DNA from: Cyclobacteriaceae bacterium
Lineage (GTDB): Bacteria > Bacteroidota > Bacteroidia > Cytophagales > Cyclobacteriaceae
NCBI GenBank assembly: GCA_019638285.1
Contig: JAHBUB010000032.1
Coordinates: 1-39,000, forward strand
Direction of reading: 5' to 3'
Length of the DNA: 39,000 nt
The translations under genes and the position numbers were made by a program. Positions 6,405-14,543 of the stretch are shown piece by piece; position 1 is the stretch's first letter; every line of letters starts with the position of its first letter. Below the pieces are notes generated by a model. The model did no database searches. It had not been told where the DNA came from and saw only the letters and a program-made list of their open reading frames with translations.

Positions 6405-9140
6405 CTATGCATCCCTCAATGTCTCCGTAGGATTCTTATGGGCTGCCGTAAGGGCCTGGTAACCAATGGTAGCAATCGCAATAGTTAGTGCGCTAGCGGT
6501 GGCGACTACAAACACCCACCAATCAATGGATGTGCGATAAGCGAAATCCTGCAGCCAGACATCTACCAACCAATAGGCAATGGGTGATGCTATCAGTATG
6601 GATAGAATAATAAGTTTGGTGAACTCTGCTGAGAATAACAATACCAGTTGCGAAACTTTAGCGCCCAACACTTTTCTGATGCCTAGTTCTTTGGTACGTT
6701 GCTCTGCAGAGAAAACCGCCAGTCCGAATAAGCCCAGACACGCAATGATTAACGCCATGCCTGTAAAGATGTTGAGGATGATGCTCATTCTACTTTCCGT
6801 CTGAAATGTTTTCTCAAACTCCTCATCCATAAAACTATATTTAAAGGGAACGGATTCATCGATGCCTGCAAGGGTTGCTTTTACATCTCCTATTACTCTT
6901 TTCAAATCGCTATTGTTTTTAACGGTACCTGGATTGAGACGCATGGACAAATAGGAAGAACCAAATCCGTAGTACCAAAACAAATCGTTATCAGGATGTA
7001 TGATCATAAGCGGCTCTATATTGAGTTTCGTACTGTGAAAGTTGAAATCTTTTACTACTCCGATCACTACCAACGATGCCTCTGGGGCAAATGCCTGAAT
7101 AACAGTTTTTCCTATGGGTGAATTCGAGGCATAGGTATCAGGGGTGCCCCAGCCCAATGCTTTAACAGCAGACTCGTTGAGGATTACTCCATGTTTGTCT
7201 GCACCACTTGCTTTGTTAAAATTATGGCCAGCCACAAATTTCAATTCCAATAAGTTCAGATAGTCTTCATCGGCACGTACGTTGGATACATAAATTGCAT
7301 CACTGGATGGGCCATCCGGTCGATACCTATCACCATCCCAGAAATTAGGAGGAAGCCCGTAGGATTTACCAACCTGGGTAACAGCTGGAATGGAGGCCAG
7401 CTTCGTTTTAAGTACTTCTGTATCGATGTCGAATTGTTCAATGTTGTAAATTTGAAGTATGTTATCCTTATCAAAACCCAAATCCAGTGAAGAGGTATAC
7501 GACAATTGTTTTTGAACAAAAAACGCACAAATAATAAGAGTTATTGAAATGGTGAATTGAAAGACTACCAACCCGTTTCTTATCCCCTTTCCTTTAAGCC
7601 CTGCACTCATTTTCCCTTTGAGTGTTTCAATGGGTTGGAATGCGGACAAGTACCAGGCGGGGTAACTACCTGCTAATGTGCCCAACGTCAACACAAATAA
7701 AAATAAACACGCAATGAATAATGAATTGGTAAGGTATGGAATCAATGAAAGTTGTTTCATCGCAATGATATTGAAACTGGGTAGTAGCAGTTGGGCCAAT
7801 AATAAGCCACTGATTGTACCCACCAAAATAAAAAGCACCGATTCAAAAACAAACTGCCTCACAATGGCACCTCGTTGCGACCCCATCACCTTTCTAATTC
7901 CCACCTCTTTGGCCCTGGTGGAGGAGCGTGCGGTGGAGAGATTCATAAAGTTGATACTGCACAGCAACAGCACGAGAAAACCGATAGCACTAAATATCTT
8001 TACGATTTGCGGATTTCCTGTAGGGCCAAACCGGTGGTTATCGGGGAAGTCGGACAAATAGATACTGCGCAGTGGTTGTAAATATAATGTCCACGGCTTG
8101 CCTCTGGTGTACTCTTCGAAAGCCTGATTGAATATCCGTTCGGTCGTAGCCGCTGCCCACTTAGGAGGTATGGATTGTATCCGATGCGCAAGGGCTTGAA
8201 TATCTGTACCTTCTTTGACCAGGCCGTAGGTGGAGAAAGCAGTCCATATCCATTTCCAGTCACCTGTATCCAAATCCTTCTTGAAACTAGACATCGACAC
8301 CAACATATCAAATTGTATATGAGACTGTGCCGGTACGTTGTCCAGCACGCCTGTGATGGTGTAGCTAATCCACGTGTTGTCATTTTGTTTTATATCCAAC
8401 GTTTTTCCTATAGGATCTTTCTCTCCAAAGTAACGCTGTGCCGTTTCTTTGGTTACCACCATGGTATTAGGGGCTTGTAAAGCGGTGACTGAATTACCTT
8501 CAATAAAATCGAAAGAAAACACCTCAAAAAAGTTAGGATCAGCAGCATAACACTGGTCTTCGGTAATCAGGTTAAATTCTCTGTTGTTACCGGATGCATT
8601 TACAATTTGTTCTCCCAGGCTGAGCAACCGCGTGACCTGCTCGAACTCCGGAGCATCCTCCTGAAGAGCGATGGCTACATTGGGACCCGTGGATGCAAAT
8701 TGGTCTTCCCAGTTGCCCCAAATCATTGGTTGGTTGATACGATAGATCCTGTCTCCTTTCGTGTGAAAAGTGTCATAGGTCATTTCGTTGTGCACGAATA
8801 CACCAATGATAAAGCAGGTGGCAATACCAATGGTAAGGCCCAGCACATTGAGGAATGTAAATTGTTTTTGCCTAAAGGCATTGCGCCAGGCTATTTTGAA
8901 CATGTTACTCAACATCATGGTGTGGCTTGTTTTAAATATACGAGAAGATGAAAAACCTATTAAAAGATGGATACTATCCACCCAGTACATGAGCACTGCA
9001 TAGCGTTTGCCTCTTGCCTCTATTCTGTCTGCATAGATTTCCTGCAGGTCCCCGAAGAATTCTTCCAGAAAATTATCGCTAATGAATTTAGATACCAACC
9101 AGCGGGGGAAAGCAGGTGGCGAATTTCGTTGGGTGCTCAT
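6405..9140 (-). CDS. FtsX-like ABC transporter permease with N-terminal prefix domain
   Basis: The ATG at 9140 overlaps the PadR stop as ATGA, giving a 911-residue product and indicating translational coupling; an in-frame start at 9176 is less likely. Residues 1-75 form a permease prefix domain (PPRWLVSKF-like start, EEFFGDLQEIYADR) known from PadR-linked transporters. Then comes the usual layout: first TM near MFKIAWRNAFRQKQFTFLNVLGLTIG, a MacB-like periplasmic domain, three TMs around FSAIGFLVLLLCSINFMNLSTA with RAKEVGIRKVMGS, and a second MacB-like domain. A last TM triplet has RTKELGIRKVLGA. The family moves substrates or transmits mechanical signals across the inner membrane with a separate ATPase, which is not encoded nearby. 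The substrate is unknown. Confidence 0.9.
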   Translation of the reverse strand: MSTQRNSPPAFPRWLVSKFISDNFLEEFFGDLQEIYADRIEARGKRYAVLMYWVDSIHLLIGFSSSRIFKTSHTMMLSNMFKIAWRNAFRQKQFTFLNVLGLTIGIATCFIIGVFVHNEMTYDTFHTKGDRIYRINQPMIWGNWEDQFASTGPNVAIALQEDAPEFEQVTRLLSLGEQIVNASGNNREFNLITEDQCYAADPNFFEVFSFDFIEGNSVTALQAPNTMVVTKETAQRYFGEKDPIGKTLDIKQNDNTWISYTITGVLDNVPAQSHIQFDMLVSMSSFKKDLDTGDWKWIWTAFSTYGLVKEGTDIQALAHRIQSIPPKWAAATTERIFNQAFEEYTRGKPWTLYLQPLRSIYLSDFPDNHRFGPTGNPQIVKIFSAIGFLVLLLCSINFMNLSTARSSTRAKEVGIRKVMGSQRGAIVRQFVFESVLFILVGTISGLLLAQLLLPSFNIIAMKQLSLIPYLTNSLFIACLFLFVLTLGTLAGSYPAWYLSAFQPIETLKGKMSAGLKGKGIRNGLVVFQFTISITLIICAFFVQKQLSYTSSLDLGFDKDNILQIYNIEQFDIDTEVLKTKLASIPAVTQVGKSYGLPPNFWDGDRYRPDGPSSDAIYVSNVRADEDYLNLLELKFVAGHNFNKASGADKHGVILNESAVKALGWGTPDTYASNSPIGKTVIQAFAPEASLVVIGVVKDFNFHSTKLNIEPLMIIHPDNDLFWYYGFGSSYLSMRLNPGTVKNNSDLKRVIGDVKATLAGIDESVPFKYSFMDEEFEKTFQTESRMSIILNIFTGMALIIACLGLFGLAVFSAEQRTKELGIRKVLGAKVSQLVLLFSAEFTKLIILSILIASPIAYWLVDVWLQDFAYRTSIDWWVFVVATASALTIAIATIGYQALTAAHKNPTETLRDA

Positions 9141-9469
9141 GACACACTGAACTTTAATTGTGGGATGAGTTTCCACATCTCCTGCTTAACTTCCTGAGAC
9201 GCGCGAAGTTGGCGCATACCAATTTCTGTGATTTTGAAGAGTCGTTTTCTGCGATCGCCTCGCTTTTCTGTATTTCCTCCCATTTTTGATTTGAGCAGTC
9301 CCTTGTCCTGAAGGCGATAAAGTGTGATGTGTACCGCCCCCAATAGGATAGACCTACCGGTATGCTTCTCCACTTCCTCTTTTACCGAAATACCGTAGGC
9401 TTCCCCATTGAGAATGCATACTGCCAGTAAGACTAATTCTTCAAATTCCCCCAATCCCTTGTTTTTCAT
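9137..9469 (-). CDS. PadR-family transcriptional regulator
   Basis: This 110-residue winged-helix protein shows GEFEELVLLAVCILNGEAYGISVKEEVE, then AVHITLYRLQDKGLLKSKMGG and RRKRLFKITEIGMRQL, the PadR signature. It is short at its C-terminus, as in the PadR subgroup that controls FtsX permeases. It is the first gene of a two-gene operon with the permease (4-base overlap). It probably represses its own operon through the palindromic DNA just upstream; that part is inference. Confidence 0.92.
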   Translation of the reverse strand: MKNKGLGEFEELVLLAVCILNGEAYGISVKEEVEKHTGRSILLGAVHITLYRLQDKGLLKSKMGGNTEKRGDRRKRLFKITEIGMRQLRASQEVKQEMWKLIPQLKFSVS

Positions 9470-9476
9470 AATGTGT

Positions 9477-9504
9477 TATACAATGTATAATATACAAAAT
9501 TGTA
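9477..9504. promoter_or_regulatory. Palindromic operator candidate upstream of padR-type gene
   Basis: TATACAATGTATA (9477-9489), GTATAATATAC (9485-9495) and TACAAT-14-ATTGTA (9479-9504) overlap about 10 bases before the PadR start codon. Such nested AT-rich dyads, with ATGTA/TACAA half-sites, suit PadR dimers. The exact 11-bp core is shared with the palindrome at 1656-1666. Confidence 0.5.
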
Positions 9505-9624
9505 AGTAATGGGTAAAGTAACGCATGATAATGGCTTTAGGTTACGTGGTGTGAGGATTTATTTTAATAATTAATAAAGAGGTTAGCGAGGATTCTAATG
9601 TATCTACTAGCAGTGGGTTAAGCA

Positions 9625-9652
9625 TGAGATGCTGTTTGCGGCAAGGCAGGTG
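9625..9652 (+). repeat. Third copy of the 28-bp repeat
   Basis: It begins GAGATGCTGTTTGCGGCAAG and matches 6361-6388 at 23 of 28 positions in the same orientation. It runs directly into dispersed repeat B, so the short repeat may be part of the larger element's edge. Confidence 0.5.
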
Positions 9653-9653
9653 A

Positions 9654-10036
9654 TCGTTCCTCCCGCCAGGTGGTGGGCACTTTGAATGACGCAGGTGAAA
9701 GATTCTCAGTCTAAAGCACTCGTCCTCAGAGCCCGCCTGCGCGTAGCCGCTTCGGCAAAGGCAGGCGTAAGCGAGGAGTCTCTATCTACGAATAACAATA
9801 GCGATAGACTGTTCAATGAGATTCCTCGGTCGTTCCTCCCTCTGAATGACGTAGGGGGAGGTTGCCACGTCATTCCACTCACCAGCCACTCCTCTATTAC
9901 TCCCGCCAGTTGGCGGGCACGCTGGATGACGTTGGGAGAGATTGAATGATCTTCTATGATTCTCAGCCCAAAGCACTCGTCACTCAGAGCCAGCCTAAGC
10001 GTAGCCGCTTCGGCAAAGGCAGGCGTAAGCGAAGCG
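9654..10036. repeat. Composite dispersed repeat, copy B
   Basis: It has the same orientation and order as copy A: palindromic module, spacer with CTATCTACGAAT, middle block (9813-9900) and palindromic module. The 33-bp hairpin core appears at 9741-9773 and 9999-10031. The block 9813-9860 is identical to 5733-5780. The last module has a ~20-bp insertion-like difference (ATTGAATGATCTTCTATGAT). No GIY-YIG gene is attached to this copy. The DNA between it and the terminator hairpin at 10118 is featureless. Confidence 0.85.
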
Positions 10037-10117
10037 TATAAATAATCTTATGAATCATTAATTTCTATTCAAATCGCTTCTAATGACATGAAAGGAAGAG
10101 TCACTATAAGCGTCTCA

Positions 10118-10152
10118 TAAAAAAAGCCACTGAGCATTTCTGCTAAGTGGCT
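10118..10152 (-). terminator. Rho-independent terminator of the dodecin gene
   Basis: On the minus strand AGCCACTTAGCA pairs with TGCTCAGTGGCT around a GAAA tetraloop, with one mismatch, followed by a run of seven or more T. It lies about 35 bases after the dodecin stop. Confidence 0.85.
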
Positions 10153-10185
10153 CCCATCAATAAACCAGTAAAAGAAACAATTGAC

Positions 10186-10392
10186 CTACTTCTCATCCAG
10201 CTCAAAGCTGATCTTGGCATTGATTCTATATTCTACAATCTTATCGTTCTCCACACGCGCACTCATGTTCTTAATATTAATAGAACTGATACCACGTACA
10301 CTTTTAGATGCTTTTTTTATTGCTTTGGCAGCAGCATCTTCCCAGCTCTTATCAGAGTTGGACAACAATTCAACAACCTTTAATACTTTCAT
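10186..10392 (-). CDS. Dodecin family protein
   Basis: This 68-residue protein has the dodecin pattern throughout: MKVLKVVELLSNSDKSWEDAAAKAIKKASKSV, then VENDKIVEYRINAKISFEL. Dodecins form hollow 12-mers that store or buffer flavins. The aromatic residue that stacks on the flavin (Trp in archaeal and many bacterial members, after KTLRNLR or within GAWV) is missing; the stretch reads RGISSINIKN. Flavin binding may therefore be lost or different. The gene is monocistronic with its own terminator. Confidence 0.85.
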   Translation of the reverse strand: MKVLKVVELLSNSDKSWEDAAAKAIKKASKSVRGISSINIKNMSARVENDKIVEYRINAKISFELDEK

Positions 10393-10450
10393 TATATTTT
10401 ATTTAATAGGTAAAACTTACTGAGACACTTACATTTATCTACTAAAATAC

Positions 10451-10480
10451 AGAAAGCCTGACTCATTCAGCAGGCTTTCT
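10451..10480 (-). terminator. Hairpin terminator after coiled-coil lipoprotein gene
   Basis: A perfect 10-bp stem, AGAAAGCCTG / CAGGCTTTCT, with a 10-base loop lies 25 bases beyond the stop at 10505. The T-rich tail on the minus strand (GTATTTTAG) is modest. Confidence 0.65.
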
Positions 10481-10504
10481 GTCTTTAAAAGACTGAATAC
10501 TTAT

Positions 10505-11245
10505 TTAGCTCACCTTCTTTTCGAGCTCAGCAATTTTTGATTTTGCTTCGTCCTTTCCAAGGGTTAAAGAGAGTCTGTACAACTCCAGTGCTTCGTTAAT
10601 AGTTTCCTTCTTTTTACGCGGAGCGAAGTGTGTACGATTGGCTGCCTCCTCCAAAGCCTCTGCCTGTGCATAATAAAGGTTTGCTACCGTGTTTTTGTTT
10701 TCTACGTTGGTATCTTCAATTGCCTTTTCCATAGAAGCGATGTCACTCTTTTGCAATTTAATCACCTGATCATTTATAGAAAGAATAGAGTCCTTGCTAT
10801 TTACCTTTTGCCAGAGGGAATTATTTTCATTGCGTACCGTGGCCAGTTGCAGTTGTAAAGCCACTATCTCCTTCGTACTTTTTTCAAGGTCATTTTTCAA
10901 ACGCCTAATGGTTGCTGCCGATGCTTTTCTGGAGGTATTGCTGGCTGTTTCTAATTGCGCCAGTTTGGCTTCCGTTTGTTTTACGTAGTTGTTGATGGTT
11001 TTCAATCGGCTTATATAATCTGCATAAGTAGTCTTACCTTCTATCATCTGCACTTCCATTGCTTTGCGGCTGGCATCAATTGAGTCGATAAGAATACCTA
11101 CTTCATTCATTTGTGCCTCTACCTTTTTACTGGCAGTAAGCTCTTGACTCAGGGAGTCTACTTTTACTTGTAATCTTTCCTTCTCCTTTGTATCGCAACT
11201 AAAGAGCGTGACAACTATTAAAGCAGCTAAAATGTATGTTTTCAT
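10505..11245 (-). CDS. Coiled-coil lipoprotein, function unknown
   Basis: This 246-residue protein has a lipoprotein signal (VTLFSCD, Cys17). Long helical stretches follow: about 22-75 and about 85-190 are rich in heptads with KLAQLE, RRLKNDLEKSTKEIVALQLQLATVRNEN. The last part (ANLYYAQAEALEEAANRT ... INEALELYRLSLTLGKDEAKSKIAELEKKV) resembles a single TPR-like helical hairpin. It is predicted to sit in the periplasm or on the outer membrane's inner face. No family function is recognised. It is divergent from the ABC-F gene, with a dyad between them. Confidence 0.8.
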   Translation of the reverse strand: MKTYILAALIVVTLFSCDTKEKERLQVKVDSLSQELTASKKVEAQMNEVGILIDSIDASRKAMEVQMIEGKTTYADYISRLKTINNYVKQTEAKLAQLETASNTSRKASAATIRRLKNDLEKSTKEIVALQLQLATVRNENNSLWQKVNSKDSILSINDQVIKLQKSDIASMEKAIEDTNVENKNTVANLYYAQAEALEEAANRTHFAPRKKKETINEALELYRLSLTLGKDEAKSKIAELEKKVS

Positions 11246-11353
11246 AACAATGATTTGATTTTGGTTTTAAAACCTCATGGAAGAACTATGCCACTCTTTA
11301 ATCCTTACCAATGCCTTACAATTTGCATGGATTAGAGGGGCATAAAACTAAAG

Positions 11354-11371
11354 TGTGGAATAAGTTCCACA
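11354..11371. promoter_or_regulatory. Dyad TGTGGAA-TAAG-TTCCACA
   Basis: A perfect 7-4-7 inverted repeat in the 258-bp divergent region between the lipoprotein and ABC-F genes. No T-run follows on either strand, so an operator is likelier than a terminator. Confidence 0.4.
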
Positions 11372-11475
11372 TTCATTTACCAAATAGTGGGGAAAGATTT
11401 CCTTATGCTGTTTTCAATCCTCTTTAAAAGGTGATCCTGGATGAGTTCTATTTAATGAGAAACTGTGAAAATTAA

Positions 11476-11483
11476 TATCTTTG
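11476..11483 (+). promoter_or_regulatory. TATCTTTG promoter box (Bacteroidota -7 type)
   Basis: An exact TAnnTTTG match 20 bases before the ATG at 11504, with TTTA at 11451-11454 as a weak -33 element. It rules against the upstream GTG (11465) as the translation start. Confidence 0.6.
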
Positions 11484-11503
11484 CCGCTTATTTTACAAAC
11501 GAT

Positions 11504-13147
11504 ATGATTTCAGTAGATGCAGTAGGAGTTGGATTTAGTGGGACTACCCTATTTAGCAACATCACTTTTAACATCAATGAGAACGACCGTATTGCCTTGA
11601 TGGGTAAAAACGGAGCTGGGAAATCTACCCTGCTCAAAATAATGGCAGGATTGAACAAACCCACCAGTGGAAAAGTATCTGCTCCAAAAGATGCTATCAT
11701 TGCCTACCTACCTCAGCACCTCCTTACTGAGGACAAATGCACAGTGTTTGAAGAGGCATCCAAAGCCTTTTCCAAAATACTGGACATGAAGAAGCAAATG
11801 GAAGAACTTAACGTGCAATTAGAAACCCGGACCGACTACGAATCAGATGCCTATTCCAAGATTATAGAACAAGTTTCAGAGTTGAGTGAGAAGTATTACA
11901 GTATCGAAGAGGTAAATTTTGATGCCGAAGTAGAGAAAACCTTGATGGGATTGGGTTTTGTACGCAGTGACTTTACCCGATCGACCAGCGAATTTAGCGG
12001 TGGATGGCGCATGCGTATAGAACTTGCAAAAATTCTCCTTCAAAAGCCTGATCTCATACTTCTGGATGAGCCCACCAATCACCTGGACATTGAATCTGTA
12101 CAATGGTTGGAGGATTTTTTGAAGAACAACGCCAAGGCGGTGATAGTGATCAGTCACGATAAGATGTTTGTAGACAACCTTACCAACAGAACCATAGAAA
12201 TCACCCAGGGCCGTATTTACGACTATAAGACCAACTACTCGCACTACCTGCAATTGCGCAAGGAGAGGCGAGAACAACAGCAAAAGCAATTTGACGATCA
12301 AGCAAAGCAAATAGCTGATATTCAACAGTTTATTGATCGTTTCAAAGGAACTTACTCGAAGACCCTTCAAGTGCAATCCAGGGTAAAAATGCTGGAGAAA
12401 ATAGAGATTGTGGAAGTGGATGAAGTAGATACCTCTGCGCTAAATCTCAAGTTCCCTCCTGCCCCACGGTCGGGTAATTATCCGGTAATCGTAACTGATC
12501 TGACCAAGAAATATGGTGACCATACCGTATTCAAAGATGTCTCTATGACAATAGCGAGAGGGGAAAAGGTGGCCTTCGTAGGGAAGAATGGGGAAGGTAA
12601 GTCTACACTCGTGAAGGCGATTATGGGAGAGATTGACCATGATGGGACCATGCAATTGGGGCATAACTCCATGATTGGCTACTTCGCACAAAACCAAGCC
12701 TCACTATTGGATGAAAGCATGACCGTGTTTGAGACCATCGATCAGATTGCACAGGGTGATATTCGCAGTAAGATCAAAGACATATTAGGTGCTTTTATGT
12801 TTGGAGGCGATGCCATTGACAAAAAAGTGAAAGTGTTATCAGGCGGAGAAAGGACGAGATTGGCCATGATCAAATTGTTGTTACAGCCTGTCAACCTGCT
12901 GATTCTTGATGAGCCTACCAATCACCTGGATATCAAAACCAAGGAAATATTAAAAGATGCATTAAAGGCATTTGATGGCACCCTCATCCTGGTTTCCCAC
13001 GATCGTGACTTTCTAGATGGCCTTGCCAATAAAGTTTTCGAATTTGGTAACAAACGGGTAAAGGAGCATTTCGAGGATATCAATGGCTTCCTTCGCAACA
13101 AGAAGATGGAGAACCTCAAAGAAATTGAGCGGACAGTGAAGGTGTAA
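11504..13147 (+). CDS. ABC-F family ATPase
   Basis: This 547-residue protein (from the ATG) holds two ABC ATPase domains and no membrane segment. The first has Walker A GKNGAGKST (34-42), signature FSGGWRMR and Walker B LILLDEPTNHLD. The second has GKNGEGKST, LSGGERTR and LLILDEPTNHLD. The charged linker between them (RKERREQQQKQFDDQAKQI) is the P-site tRNA-interaction motif. ABC-F proteins bind the ribosomal E site and relieve stalled translation; some protect against antibiotics. It is closest in layout to the housekeeping Uup/YdiF-like group, but the exact subfamily cannot be settled by eye. Confidence 0.92.
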   Translation: MISVDAVGVGFSGTTLFSNITFNINENDRIALMGKNGAGKSTLLKIMAGLNKPTSGKVSAPKDAIIAYLPQHLLTEDKCTVFEEASKAFSKILDMKKQMEELNVQLETRTDYESDAYSKIIEQVSELSEKYYSIEEVNFDAEVEKTLMGLGFVRSDFTRSTSEFSGGWRMRIELAKILLQKPDLILLDEPTNHLDIESVQWLEDFLKNNAKAVIVISHDKMFVDNLTNRTIEITQGRIYDYKTNYSHYLQLRKERREQQQKQFDDQAKQIADIQQFIDRFKGTYSKTLQVQSRVKMLEKIEIVEVDEVDTSALNLKFPPAPRSGNYPVIVTDLTKKYGDHTVFKDVSMTIARGEKVAFVGKNGEGKSTLVKAIMGEIDHDGTMQLGHNSMIGYFAQNQASLLDESMTVFETIDQIAQGDIRSKIKDILGAFMFGGDAIDKKVKVLSGGERTRLAMIKLLLQPVNLLILDEPTNHLDIKTKEILKDALKAFDGTLILVSHDRDFLDGLANKVFEFGNKRVKEHFEDINGFLRNKKMENLKEIERTVKV

Positions 13148-13230
13148 CACCCATTTTTCAGATTCGCCTTAGCGGTAGATAAGTATCGCCTACAATTGCA
13201 TTTTTGTTGCTATGAAAATGTCAGATTTCA

Positions 13231-13238
13231 TTAATTTG
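13231..13238 (+). promoter_or_regulatory. Near-consensus -7 box before tryptophan dioxygenase
   Basis: TTAATTTG differs at one position from TAnnTTTG; TTG at 13207-13209 lies 21 bases upstream. The ATG at 13282 follows 43 bases later. Confidence 0.35.
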
Positions 13239-13281
13239 TAGACCAGAAATTACAGTCAACTCTCATGTTTACAAACTAATT

Positions 13282-14244
13282 ATGGCGAATGAATTACCAA
13301 TTGATCAGCTTAAAGAAAAGTTTGATGCCCTGGGGCAAGACATCAATGTGCCCCTGCAAGGATTGCTTTATGCAAAACCCCTCACCTACTGGGATTACAT
13401 ACAAACCGATGCACTCCTAAATCTGCAAACCCAAAGAACAACCCAGCCCGATGAGATGGTTTTTATCTTGTATCATCAGGTGAACGAGTTATTATTTAAA
13501 ATGATCTTGTGGGAAATAGATCAGGTAGCGACCAAAGAGAACCTGTCTACGGAGTTTTTTGCTGCCCGACTGGGCCGCATCAGCAGGTATTTCGATATGC
13601 TCACCTCCTCTTTTGAAATAATGGGTGACGGCATGGAGATAGAACAATACATGAAATTCAGAAACGCACTCGCTCCTGCCAGCGGCTTTCAAAGTGCACA
13701 ATATCGATTGATTGAATTTGCCTCAACTGAGCTCATCAATTTAATTGATGCCAGGTTCAGAGAGACGATTGATAGGAATACACCTTTTGAGCATGCTTAT
13801 GATCACCTCTATTGGCAGGCCGCAGGAAAAGATCATAAGACAGGAAAAAAATCTACACTTATAAAACTGTTTGAAGAGCGATACATGGATGACTTCATCG
13901 TCTTCATGCAAAAATACAATACCACAAACATGTGGAGTAGATTCAAGTCACTACCTGAAGCCGACCAACAAGACCTAAGCCTTCAAAATGCCATGCGCCA
14001 TTATGACCACACTGTCAACGTATCATGGGTAATGGCGCATCTCAATGCGGCAAGCAAATATCTTGAGAGTGGAAAGAAGAAAGCAGAGGCCACGGGAGGT
14101 AGTGACTGGAAAAAATACATGCATCCAAAATACCAGCGCAGGATATTCTTTCCCAAATTATGGTCACACGAAGAACTTCAAAATTGGGGAATAAATAATC
14201 TGGAAGGATATGCTACACTCACCAGCCCCATGTCAATAAAATAA
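13282..14244 (+). CDS. Tryptophan 2,3-dioxygenase family protein
   Basis: This 320-residue haem protein would open the indole ring of tryptophan to N-formylkynurenine with O2. The family elements are visible: DYIQTDALLNLQ, HQVNELLFKMILWE (substrate-pocket His and helix), SAQYRLIEF (family S-x-Q-[FY]-R, with the carboxylate-binding Arg nearby), HTVNVSWVMAHL (haem-side helix) and ATGGSDWKKYMHP near the end. The last motif differs from the GTGGSSG of the classical enzymes, so it belongs to a divergent subgroup. No kynureninase or kynurenine monooxygenase gene is nearby, so the rest of the pathway must lie elsewhere. Transcribed on its own. Confidence 0.88.
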   Translation: MANELPIDQLKEKFDALGQDINVPLQGLLYAKPLTYWDYIQTDALLNLQTQRTTQPDEMVFILYHQVNELLFKMILWEIDQVATKENLSTEFFAARLGRISRYFDMLTSSFEIMGDGMEIEQYMKFRNALAPASGFQSAQYRLIEFASTELINLIDARFRETIDRNTPFEHAYDHLYWQAAGKDHKTGKKSTLIKLFEERYMDDFIVFMQKYNTTNMWSRFKSLPEADQQDLSLQNAMRHYDHTVNVSWVMAHLNAASKYLESGKKKAEATGGSDWKKYMHPKYQRRIFFPKLWSHEELQNWGINNLEGYATLTSPMSIK

Positions 14245-14543
14245 GAAGGATTTCTACAGAGAATTTTTTGTTTGAGCGTGGCCAAGTAATACCAACAAAT
14301 AAAGATTCTGATATCTTTTCTTCACAAGATTCTGTGTAAACCCCATTCCAAAAATACTATATCTCCAATCGCTCCTATACCAATTACATTGCGGCCACAT
14401 TGACTCATATTTTGTTTGCTTACGTCCTTAAAATCTTAAACAAAGAAATCAACCGTATACAGAAAAATAGGTAATGATTTCATTTCTAATTTTCCCGATA
14501 AATGAGAAAAGGCCTATCTTGTAAATGTTAATAAAACACAGAT
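14245..14543. other. Intergenic, no feature recognised
   Basis: AT-rich, with no open frame of note, no strong hairpin and no repeat. A weak promoter-like TATCTTG lies near 14515, shortly before the carbonic anhydrase start. Confidence 0.6.

Noticed and set aside
9686-9976. Open frames inside repeat B
   Set aside because: Same repeat DNA as copy A, differing in frame and ends; non-coding.
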